NCBI GenBank assembly: GCA_047618505.1
Contig: JBLHLB010000207.1
Span: forward strand, 1 to 7,289
Source of the DNA: JBLHLB01 sp047618505
Lineage (GTDB): Bacteria; Planctomycetota; UBA1135; GCA-002686595
Direction of reading: 5' to 3'
DNA: 7,289 bases
The notes below the pieces were generated by a model that searched no databases, was not told the DNA's origin, and worked only from the letters and a program-made list of their open reading frames with translations. Shown one piece after another: positions 1 to 6,524 of this stretch. Each line of letters opens with the position of its first letter. Position 1 is the stretch's first letter. Position numbers and translations under genes: made by a program.

Positions 1-144
1 TTGAAAAACAGCAGCTTCTCGGTTGGTCTCCACAAATTGCCTGGCAAGGCGTCGGGTTCTCCGCGTAGCTGTACCTACACGGGTGGTTCCGACAACGCAG
101 CCAGGCGATTTGTGGGGGCCGAGCGAGCAGTTGCTGTTTTTCAA
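1..144 (+). repeat. Long imperfect inverted repeat (about 45-bp stem) between the TPR gene and the window edge
   Basis: Positions 1-45 pair with 100-144 without any gap. Counting each position gives 38 Watson-Crick pairs, five G-U pairs (14/131, 24/121, 27/118, 29/116, 38/107, as plus-strand RNA) and two mismatches (17/128, 22/123). The first 13 bases match 132-144 perfectly. Inside, after a small internal loop, 51-55 pair with 89-93, and 61-68 pair with 75-82 around a six-base loop with one mismatch. The element ends seven bases beyond the stop codon of the TPR gene. In minus-strand RNA the G-U positions become A-C mismatches, so the plus strand folds better. No U-tract follows the stem on the plus side, so it is not an ordinary intrinsic terminator in that direction. 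It may continue past position 1. It could be a structured RNA, a non-autonomous mobile element or the end of one; the family is not recognised. Confidence 0.75.
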
Positions 145-151
145 CGGGCTG

Positions 152-2803
152 CTAGCCCCTCGACTCGTTCAAGAGCCGACGCAGCGCCTTCTCCGAAGAG
201 TCTCGTAACTCCTTTGGCCAACCAGTCGGCGCTCCCAATTCAAGCGCTTTACCCAATGCCGTAATCGCCTCCCCTGTCTTCCCAAGTCGCGACAACGCAG
301 CTCCATACTCGCTCCAGATCTCATAGGACTCCGGGCTCTGCTCCGTACAAAGTCGGAGCCACTCAAGCGCTTCTTCTGGACGTTCCCGCGCAGTCATCAA
401 GCGTGCCTTCTCCCTCAGGATCGCAACGTTGTCCGGAGCACGTTCATAGGCCGCCGTCTGCCAAGCCTCTGCTTGATCCAGCTTTCCCCTGCGCCGGTCG
501 CTCACGGAAAGCTGTAGGAAGAACATCGCGTCTGATTCCGGCAAGTCAGCCAAGACCTGTCGCAGAGAGGCCATCGTCTTTGGCGCGCCACCAATGTCAT
601 AGGCCGCCAACAGGTACGGTCGAGCGACCTCCACGCCGCCACTCCCCAAAAGGAACGCGCCGAAGTTGTAATTCACATCGAACTCGCGCGGGAGCAGATC
701 CGCGGCGCGGCGGAAGGCCGACAGTGCCTCACTGCCCTTGCCCTGTAGGTAGAACGCATTACCGCGGTGAAACCAGGCATAGCCATGATTAGGGTCCAGC
801 TCGAGGGCCCGATCCAAGTGACCCAGGGCCCCGCTCACGTCGCCATCGCGCAGGGCAACCGTTGCCTGCAGTACCAACGGTTCCGCGCCACCGACACCTT
901 CATTGGCAAGCTCCAGGGCCATCTCCAGCGCCGTCTCCACCTCATTCTGCTCCAGCGCACAACGTGCCAGGAACACACGCGCTTCCACGTGCCGCGGCAC
1001 CTGGGCAACGACCTGCTCAAAGGCCCGCTCGGCCAGGGCGTACTCCTGATCCGCGAAGTACATCGCCCCCAGGTTGAAGCTCGCCGGCGGGTAATTGGAA
1101 TTCAATCGCAAAGCGCGCTCCAGCCGATCCTTGCCCTCGGACTTGCGACCGGCCCCAAGGTAGGCGCTGCCCAGCGCAACATAGGCCTGCTCCAACTCCA
1201 GGTTTCCACCGATGACTCGCAGGCCCCGTTGGCGCGCGGCGGCGGCTTCGTTCTCGATCTCTTCCATGCGCTGCACCAGGATCTCAAGGATCGTGACGGC
1301 GGTGGAGAAGGATTCGGAGTTGTCGTACTGCGCCTTGTAGATCCAGGCCCAACCCAGGCCGAGATTGACCTGTAGAACATCCCGCTCGGTCACATAGAGA
1401 TCAGTCGCGCCCTGATTCGCTTCGGCCAGGAGTTCGCCGGCGGTTTCGAAGGAGATGAACGCGGCCTCCAGATCCAAGGGGTGCAGCGTGTCGCGGAAGC
1501 GTTCGAGCTGCACGCGTCCGAGACCCCAAAGGACATAGGCGCTCCGCGGCGTCTCCTTTCCAGCCGTCTCGTAGAGTGTGATGTTGTCGCTCCAGGTGTC
1601 GATGCGCGACAGAGTCTTGGCACCCAGGAGAGACGCCGCTAGAACCACAAGCCCAAGGGCCAAGCGCCGCTGCGCCAAGGCCTGCAAGGCCAAGCCCAGG
1701 AGAATCCCGGCGCCCAGTACGGGCACATAGAGAAAGCGATCCGCCAGGGGGAAGCTGCCGAGGGAGTTGACCTTCAGCAATGCCGGCGACAGGGCAGCGG
1801 GGATCAAGAGTAGCGCAAACAGCGCGGCGGCGGAGCGACGGCGGAAGGCGAAGACGCCGACGCCCAATGCTCCGAGGATCCAAGCCAGTGCCCGCAAGAT
1901 CTGTGCACTCCCCAGGGTCAAGTCAGGGATGAACGGGCGAAACAGCTTGAGATCAATCGGCAAGGCCAACAACTCCAACGCACCACCGAGCAGCTCCACG
2001 CGCAACAGTCCTAGTCGCCAGGAACTCACCTGGAAGCTAGTCGTCTCGCGCTCAAACCCTGCGCCCCAGGAATCAAACACGGCGACGCGCGCCAGGATGT
2101 AGAGGCAGACAACACCAAGGAACGGTGCATAGGCGCGCACCAGAGCGCGACGTTCACGCCCCGCCAAATCAATGGCGATGCACAGCGGCAGCACCGCGGC
2201 ACCCAGCTCCTTCGAAGCCAGCGCAAAGCACATCGCCAAGGCACTCGCCCAGGGCACCCCGCGCGAATCGTTCTGTCGCCAGGCCAGGAAGCGCTCGACC
2301 GCCAGCAATCCGAAGAACCCAAAGAGGGGATCGTTAAGGGCCGAGATCCACGCCACGCTCTCCACGTGTGCCGGATGCACTCCAAAGACCAAGGCTGCTG
2401 TGCCCGCCACAAACAGGCCCGGAGTCAGTCGTCTCACCAACAGGAACGCCATGGCCGTGGCGCCCAGGTGCGCCAGGATTCCGACCAGGTGGAAGGCCCA
2501 AGTGGCGCCGTTCCCGATCGCCCAACTGACGGCGTTACAGAGCGCCGTCAGGGGACGCCAGTAGCCGATCTGATCGGCGTTGTCCGGATCGAGGAAGTCC
2601 CAGTAGGGACTCGTCATCAGCCCGATCGGGTCCGAGAGCGTGGTGATCGCCGGGTTGCGCTCGATCAGGAGCTCGTCGTCGTAGACGAACTCGCCCCCGA
2701 GGGCGCGCAGGTACAAACCAAAGGTGATCCCCAGGATCAGAAGGAGCAGGAGGCGAGCGCGCTTGCGAGTTCTCGCCGGGGTGGTCTGGGAGCTGGTGGT
2801 CAT
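152..2803 (-). CDS. Polytopic membrane protein with C-terminal TPR array, TMTC/GT-C glycosyltransferase-like
   Basis: This 883-residue protein has about ten hydrophobic segments between residues 18 and 393, followed by a soluble half. Family landmarks are an acidic YDDELL motif at 41-46 in the first extracytoplasmic loop, HPAHVESVAWISALNDPL at 143-160, and FPLADRFLYVP at 351-361. These match the pattern of bacterial TPR proteins related to eukaryotic TMTC O-mannosyltransferases (GT-C fold, dolichol- or polyprenyl-phosphate sugar donors). Exact 34-residue TPR units are visible at 572-605, 640-673, 674-707, 759-792, 793-826 and 827-860, with degenerate ones between. The likely role is transfer of a sugar to exported proteins or envelope material, with the TPRs binding the acceptor; donor and acceptor cannot be read from sequence. 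I start at ATG 2803; a TTG at 2833 in frame is possible but has no ribosome site and lies in a hairpin loop. No Shine-Dalgarno precedes 2803 either. It lies 104 bp after matrixin B. Confidence 0.85.
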   Translation of the reverse strand: MTTSSQTTPARTRKRARLLLLLILGITFGLYLRALGGEFVYDDELLIERNPAITTLSDPIGLMTSPYWDFLDPDNADQIGYWRPLTALCNAVSWAIGNGATWAFHLVGILAHLGATAMAFLLVRRLTPGLFVAGTAALVFGVHPAHVESVAWISALNDPLFGFFGLLAVERFLAWRQNDSRGVPWASALAMCFALASKELGAAVLPLCIAIDLAGRERRALVRAYAPFLGVVCLYILARVAVFDSWGAGFERETTSFQVSSWRLGLLRVELLGGALELLALPIDLKLFRPFIPDLTLGSAQILRALAWILGALGVGVFAFRRRSAAALFALLLIPAALSPALLKVNSLGSFPLADRFLYVPVLGAGILLGLALQALAQRRLALGLVVLAASLLGAKTLSRIDTWSDNITLYETAGKETPRSAYVLWGLGRVQLERFRDTLHPLDLEAAFISFETAGELLAEANQGATDLYVTERDVLQVNLGLGWAWIYKAQYDNSESFSTAVTILEILVQRMEEIENEAAAARQRGLRVIGGNLELEQAYVALGSAYLGAGRKSEGKDRLERALRLNSNYPPASFNLGAMYFADQEYALAERAFEQVVAQVPRHVEARVFLARCALEQNEVETALEMALELANEGVGGAEPLVLQATVALRDGDVSGALGHLDRALELDPNHGYAWFHRGNAFYLQGKGSEALSAFRRAADLLPREFDVNYNFGAFLLGSGGVEVARPYLLAAYDIGGAPKTMASLRQVLADLPESDAMFFLQLSVSDRRRGKLDQAEAWQTAAYERAPDNVAILREKARLMTARERPEEALEWLRLCTEQSPESYEIWSEYGAALSRLGKTGEAITALGKALELGAPTGWPKELRDSSEKALRRLLNESRG

Positions 2804-2805
2804 CG

Positions 2806-2860
2806 AGCGAGTGCCTGGCCTCGGTCGCGCCAAGGGTACGGCAGGGCCAAGTCACTCGCT
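2806..2860 (-). promoter_or_regulatory. Hairpin directly before the TPR/GT-C gene start
   Basis: Bases 2806-2813 pair perfectly with 2853-2860 (8 bp). After a small asymmetric internal loop, 2816-2820 pair with 2845-2849 (5 bp), closing a loop of 24 bases. On the minus strand the structure ends two bases before ATG 2803, so it forms the end of that gene's leader. There is no U-tract, so it is a poor intrinsic terminator for matrixin B. It could affect translation initiation or RNA stability, or be incidental in GC-rich DNA. Confidence 0.4.
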
Positions 2861-2907
2861 AGTCGGACGCGCCCATCTGGTCACCCGCCCGCTCACTCCT
2901 TCGACGT

Positions 2908-4557
2908 CTACAGGCCCAGGGTTACATCGACGCCGTTCGTCAGGACGCCCACGCCGCCCAGGAAGACCTGGGTGTAGACCACGAGGCCGGTCAGGCTGGT
3001 GTCGCTAGGAATCGTGATGAAGTGTGCCGCTACGCCGCCGGAGACGGTGCTGGTGTCGTTCAGGAAGAAGGACGAGGTGGGGTCCACCAGGAGCTCTCCG
3101 AAAGCCGTGGGCAGGGGCGCGCCGAGGGGGCTGCTGAAGCCGAGCATGAGCGACAGTCCGTTGGCTCCCACGGATCCGCCCACGACGCTGGAGATCCAGA
3201 GCTCGCCGATGGTGGGGTCGTTCGCGCAGGAGAAGATGTTGGGGTTGGCTCCACTGCCCAGGCGCAGGGCGCAGTTGGCACCGGCCACCACGTTGATGTA
3301 GCCGGGTCGCGTTTCCGTGTCAGTGCCGTTTGTACCGATCACCGCAAGGCTGACATCGTAGCTGCCGGGAGCCAAGTAGGTGTGCGAGGGGGAGGCCTGG
3401 GTGGAGCCGGTTCCGTCACCGAAGTCCCAGGTCCAGGAGCTGATTCCTGCGCCCGCAGACTCGTCGGTGAAGTTCACAGTCAGGGGAGAACCGCCGCTCG
3501 TCGGTGTGGCGCTAAAGGTCGCGTCGGGGTCCGTGCCGGAGCCACCACCAACGACCAGGTCCACAGGCCAGGGATTCGAAAGCGTCGAGTGTCCCGTGCC
3601 GGCCTGCTTGACCATCACGTCGCCGCTGCCGGAACCGGCCGGATAGGACACGACGATCATGGTTCCGTTGGCGCTGGAGTTGACGCTCAAGACCTCCAGG
3701 TGGGGATCGGATCCCGTGGAGGTGGCGGATGAGTTGGTGAAGCGCACGGTGTTGCCCGTGCTACTGAAGTTGGAGCCTTCGATGGTGATCGTGCCCAGAC
3801 CGACGTCGACGAAGGCCGAGGTAATGACGGGCTTTGAGCCTGACTTCAACCCGTAGATGAATTGCACTCCGGCGATGTCATCGGGGTCGAGATTGCGCTG
3901 GGAGAGTCCGTTTACGGTTGTCGGCGCCATGACAGCTGTGCCAACATTCGAGTGCCCAAGGCCCAGGGCGTGGCCGAATTCGTGCGTGCCAACGCCCTGC
4001 AGGTCGAGGCCGCCCTCGCCGGTACTTGTGCTACCGGGGCCGTCGCTCCAGGAGCCGGCCGTGGCGCAGAAGCGCATGCGCCAGCCGTCTGAGATGGGGA
4101 TCTCCACGAAGGCCAGGACGCCGCTACTGCAGCTCGCAATCTCCGAAATGATGTTGTTGTTCGTTGCCCCAACGCCCGTTGCGTTGCCCGCCCAGTAGAA
4201 GTCGAAGTTGGCTCCGCCATCGCCGATGTTCGCGTGTAACGGGTCACCGGATCCGTTGCCGTGGGGGCCGCTGCCCCATTCGAGTCCGCCCTTCCAAAGG
4301 GCCAAGTCCGCACCAAGCCAGCCGGGGAAGGCGCTGTGGGGGGTGGTGTTGTTGTTCGCCGTGACGTCGGAGAAGTTGTTGAAGACTCGGAAGTCGCGCA
4401 GGGCCTCGGCCGAGAGGCTGCCGCCGATGGTCGAGAAGGCGTTAGCCTCTTCAGTGGGGGCCATGAGCCATGCGGCTGCGACCAGGGCCAAGCCTGAGCC
4501 GGCCAAGCGGGGGAAAACAGACAGAGTCTTGGCCAGGGCTGAGGGAGGATTCTGCAT
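2908..4557 (-). CDS. Secreted matrixin-type zinc metalloprotease B with IPT/TIG and PKD domains
   Basis: This 549-residue secreted protease has a signal peptide at about 1-40 with a probable cleavage ANA|FS. The catalytic domain (41-238) holds the zinc site HEFGHALGLGHS at 192-203: ligands H192, H196 and H202, catalytic E193, and the Ser after the third His typical of matrixins. The Met-turn is M210 in VMAP. C143 and C164 may form a disulfide. An IPT/TIG domain follows (about 242-333), then a PKD domain (about 343-424) with WDFGDG at 377-382, then a C-terminal module (427-549) with C429 and C444. No cysteine-switch propeptide is evident. It is a clear paralogue of the protease at 4899-6506, nearly collinear and similar in every domain. 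The frame is open up to an ATG at 4839, but that stretch contains a terminator-like hairpin and G-rich repeats. ATG 4557 begins directly at the signal peptide, so I use it, although no Shine-Dalgarno precedes it. Confidence 0.9.
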   Translation of the reverse strand: MQNPPSALAKTLSVFPRLAGSGLALVAAAWLMAPTEEANAFSTIGGSLSAEALRDFRVFNNFSDVTANNNTTPHSAFPGWLGADLALWKGGLEWGSGPHGNGSGDPLHANIGDGGANFDFYWAGNATGVGATNNNIISEIASCSSGVLAFVEIPISDGWRMRFCATAGSWSDGPGSTSTGEGGLDLQGVGTHEFGHALGLGHSNVGTAVMAPTTVNGLSQRNLDPDDIAGVQFIYGLKSGSKPVITSAFVDVGLGTITIEGSNFSSTGNTVRFTNSSATSTGSDPHLEVLSVNSSANGTMIVVSYPAGSGSGDVMVKQAGTGHSTLSNPWPVDLVVGGGSGTDPDATFSATPTSGGSPLTVNFTDESAGAGISSWTWDFGDGTGSTQASPSHTYLAPGSYDVSLAVIGTNGTDTETRPGYINVVAGANCALRLGSGANPNIFSCANDPTIGELWISSVVGGSVGANGLSLMLGFSSPLGAPLPTAFGELLVDPTSSFFLNDTSTVSGGVAAHFITIPSDTSLTGLVVYTQVFLGGVGVLTNGVDVTLGL

Positions 4558-4648
4558 AGAGGGGGAGTAACCGTTTGGGGAGGGCCGCCCAGGGTAAAGC
4601 AAGGGCCCAGCAAGGGGGGCAGACGATCCAAACTCCCCGCATGTTCCA

Positions 4649-4720
4649 CCCACCCCCAACTCCCGAATCCCGACACCCCAACCGCCCCCAACTCCCAAAT
4701 CCCGACACCCCAACCGCCCC
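4649..4720 (-). repeat. 32-bp tandem repeat forming a G-quadruplex-type array on the minus strand
   Basis: Two copies of a 32-bp unit (4653-4684 and 4685-4716) differ at one base (g4665 against a4697); a third begins and decays at 4717. On the minus strand each copy reads as four G-tracts of 3-5 G separated by 4-base loops, and the copies are joined by a 5-base spacer. Ten G-tracts lie at 4649-4651, 4653-4657, 4662-4664, 4669-4671, 4676-4679, 4685-4689, 4694-4696, 4701-4703, 4708-4711 and 4717-4720. This satisfies the usual G3+N1-7 quadruplex rule at least twice. The G-rich strand is the coding strand of matrixin B, so the structure could form in non-template DNA or in its leader RNA. Confidence 0.75.
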
Positions 4721-4742
4721 AACGCCGTCAGGCGTTGTGCCA

Positions 4743-4791
4743 TAAAAATGACCGAAGGCCCCTGGTCGCGACAAAGTCGCAACCAGGGGCC
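4743..4791 (-). terminator. Probable intrinsic terminator after the small-protein/matrixin A operon
   Basis: Bases 4757-4766 pair perfectly with 4782-4791 (10 bp, mostly G-C), then one mismatch, then 4768-4772 with 4776-4780 around a three-base loop. On the minus strand, five T follow at 4748-4744, but eight bases separate them from the stem, longer than in a textbook terminator. It lies about 110 bp after the stop of matrixin A and would separate that operon from matrixin B. Confidence 0.5.
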
Positions 4792-4860
4792 GAAGGGCCC
4801 GGTGGGGAGAGCGACCGAACCCCCCTCTGGGGAGTTCATTGACGTGCTCCGCGATTTGTT

Positions 4861-4891
4861 CCGCGCCCTCGGGAAATTCCCGGGGGCGCGG
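4861..4891 (-). terminator. Strong hairpin just after the matrixin A stop codon
   Basis: Bases 4861-4868 pair with 4884-4891 (8 bp, all G-C) and 4870-4874 with 4878-4882 (5 bp) around a three-base loop, with one unmatched position between the stems. It begins seven bases beyond the stop codon of matrixin A. No T-tract follows on the minus strand, so it may protect the 3' end of the mRNA or act with the second hairpin at 4757-4791 rather than terminate alone. Confidence 0.45.
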
Positions 4892-4898
4892 GGGGATC

Positions 4899-6506
4899 TC
4901 AGCTGCCGAGGACTAGCTCGATGCGGTTCGTCAGCTGGCTGGTGCCGTTCAGGAAGTTCTGGCAGTAGATCTCCAGGCCTCCCAGGCTCGAATCGTTGGG
5001 GACGTCAACGCTGTGGGTGGCCGTTCCGCCGATGAAGAAGCCAATATCAGTCAGCAGGCCCGAGGAGTTGATGTCCACCAGGAGCTCACCGAAGGCCGTC
5101 GGGACGGGAGCGAAGGGGTCCGAGAAGCCGAACAAGATGCTGAGCCCGGTGGTGCCGGGGCTCGAGACCTGACTCAGCCAAGAAGTGCCGAGGATCGGAT
5201 CCGTAGTACAGTCGAAGATGTCCGGGTTGGCGCCGGTGCCGTTGCTGGTGGTGCAGCTGGCGGTGGCGGGGGGACCGGTGACGACGATGAAGTCCACGAT
5301 GGTCTCGGTGTCCATGCCGTTGCTGCCTGTAACCGTCAGGGACACGTCGAAGGAGCCACCGAAGGTGTAGATGTGGGCGGGGAAGGCAAGCGTCGAAGTC
5401 GTGCCGTCTCCCAGGTCCCAGAACCACGAGCTGATGCCCGTGCCGGTGGAGGCGTCGCTGAAGACGACGAACAGGGGCGCAGTGCCGCTGGTCACCGAGG
5501 CGGTGAAGCCGGCATCCGGGTCCTTACCGGGGTCGTCACCCGTGTCGATCGGATACATGTTGGACAGCGTGCCGTGTCCTGTAGTGTTCTGCTTGACGGC
5601 AACGTTACCGGAGGTCGCGTTGGCGGGCAGGGTCACGACGATCTGGGTGCCGCTGCCGGTGGAGGCGACGCCGGTAACCAAGACGCGGGGGTCCGCGGTT
5701 GTCGCGGTCGGGTCGTTGTCCACGAACCAAACTTCACCGCCGGTGGTGCTGAAGTTTGAACCGTTGATGGTGACTTGATCGCCGACCACGCCAACAGAGC
5801 TGATGCTCGGCTTGGTGGCGGACGCCACACCGTAGATGAACTGCACACCGGCGATGTCGTCGGCTTCGATCGTACGGGCGTTACTGGAGCCACCACTGGA
5901 GGTGGAGGCAAACATGGTGGTGCCGCTCACCGTGGAGTGGCCCAGGCCAAGGGAGTGACCGTACTCGTGGGTCGCGATGCCCTGGATGTCCATGCCGCCG
6001 GAGTTGTCGCCGGGGCCGTCCCAGAAGACGAAGGAGGCATCACAGAAGCGCATGCGCCAACCGTTGTTGATCGGGCTCTCAACGTAGGCGATGACGCCGC
6101 CGCTGCAGACGCCGCCGGTAACCGTAGAAACGATGTTGTCGTTGGTGCCACCGATGCCAGTCGCTGCACCCGCCCAGAAGGCGTCGAAGTTCGCGGCGCC
6201 GCTACCGATGATGTTGCCACCAAGGGGGTCGCCGCTGCCGTCACCAAAGGGCTCGCTGCCCCACTCAGCAGCGGCTTTCCACATGGAGAGCTCGACGCCG
6301 GTCCAACCGGGGAAGTTGGGGTCCTGGGTGACGTTGTCGTTGGACTGGCTGTCGGCGAAGTTGTCGAAGACGCGGACGTCGCGCTGACCTTCAGCGGAGA
6401 GGCTTCCACCGATGGTGGAGAAGGCGCCGGCGTTCTCGGCCGGGATCAGGAGCATGCCGGCGGCGCCGAGGGCGATGGCGGGCAGAATCAGGTTTGCAGT
6501 TTTCAT
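4899..6506 (-). CDS. Secreted matrixin-type zinc metalloprotease A with IPT/TIG and PKD domains
   Basis: This 535-residue secreted zinc protease has a signal peptide at 1-28 (probable cleavage AGA|FS). The catalytic domain (29-228) carries HEYGHSLGLGHS at 180-191: ligands H180, H184 and H190, catalytic E181, and the Ser typical of matrixins. The probable Met-turn is M198 in TTMFAS; it lacks the Pro seen in the M-x-P turn of its paralogue. C134 and C155 match the cysteine pair of matrixin B. An IPT/TIG domain (about 231-322) and a PKD domain (about 329-410, WDLGDG at 363-368) follow, then the shared C-terminal module (about 415-535; C418 and C433, extra C515). No propeptide is evident. Start ATG 6506 has a strong Shine-Dalgarno at a spacing of eight bases and immediately precedes the signal peptide. 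The gene follows the small exported-protein gene by 18 bp, so they share an mRNA. The substrate is unknown; PKD and IPT modules suggest binding to surfaces or polymers. Confidence 0.93.
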   Translation of the reverse strand: MKTANLILPAIALGAAGMLLIPAENAGAFSTIGGSLSAEGQRDVRVFDNFADSQSNDNVTQDPNFPGWTGVELSMWKAAAEWGSEPFGDGSGDPLGGNIIGSGAANFDAFWAGAATGIGGTNDNIVSTVTGGVCSGGVIAYVESPINNGWRMRFCDASFVFWDGPGDNSGGMDIQGIATHEYGHSLGLGHSTVSGTTMFASTSSGGSSNARTIEADDIAGVQFIYGVASATKPSISSVGVVGDQVTINGSNFSTTGGEVWFVDNDPTATTADPRVLVTGVASTGSGTQIVVTLPANATSGNVAVKQNTTGHGTLSNMYPIDTGDDPGKDPDAGFTASVTSGTAPLFVVFSDASTGTGISSWFWDLGDGTTSTLAFPAHIYTFGGSFDVSLTVTGSNGMDTETIVDFIVVTGPPATASCTTSNGTGANPDIFDCTTDPILGTSWLSQVSSPGTTGLSILFGFSDPFAPVPTAFGELLVDINSSGLLTDIGFFIGGTATHSVDVPNDSSLGGLEIYCQNFLNGTSQLTNRIELVLGS

Positions 6507-6514
6507 TGGGTTGT

Positions 6515-6520
6515 CCTCCT
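6515..6520 (-). promoter_or_regulatory. Shine-Dalgarno AGGAGG for matrixin A
   Basis: The minus strand reads AGGAGG here, eight bases before ATG 6506, inside the 18-bp gap after the stop of the upstream small gene. It fixes the matrixin A start and suits re-initiation by ribosomes finishing the upstream gene. It is the only good ribosome site among the four genes. Confidence 0.85.
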
Positions 6521-6524
6521 GGAC

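Larger units (their letters stand above)
4558..4898. other. Non-coding stretch between the two matrixin genes
   Basis: These 341 bases hold no convincing gene. From right to left they contain two strong hairpins after the stop of matrixin A (4861-4891 and 4757-4791), a small perfect hairpin (4721-4726 with 4731-4736, loop gtca), the G-tract repeat (4649-4720) and about 90 bases of leader before matrixin B. I see no convincing -35/-10 pair for matrixin B on the minus strand; the G-rich repeat lies about where a promoter or its upstream control would be expected. Confidence 0.6.

Noticed and set aside
1..144. Integron attC site
   Set aside because: The size and imperfect symmetry would fit, but the ends do not carry the RYYYAAC / GTTRRRY core sequences in the required arrangement, and the near-continuous pairing is not typical of attC.
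146..158. Small hairpin around the TPR gene stop as a terminator
   Set aside because: The stem is only five base pairs (146-150 with 154-158) and the minus strand continues with an A-rich stretch, not a T-tract.
1..264. Plus-strand open frame from a TTG at position 1
   Set aside because: It runs through both arms of the long hairpin and into the antisense of the TPR gene; the product is low in complexity and has no recognisable domain.
2804..2833. TTG start at 2833 for the TPR/GT-C gene
   Set aside because: It adds ten residues without a ribosome site and lies in the loop of the leader hairpin; ATG 2803 is preferred, though this is not certain.
2859..2876. Five-codon upstream open frame (M-G-A-S-D) between matrixin B and the TPR gene
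   Set aside because: It has no well-placed ribosome site and no attenuator-like codon content; such short frames are expected by chance.
4653..4716. CRISPR array
   Set aside because: The 32-bp units are directly adjacent with no spacers and only two copies are present.
4558..4839. N-terminal extension of matrixin B to the in-frame ATG at 4839
   Set aside because: The 94 extra residues are encoded by a terminator-like hairpin and G-rich tandem repeats, are low in complexity, and would bury the signal peptide; the paralogue starts directly at its signal peptide.
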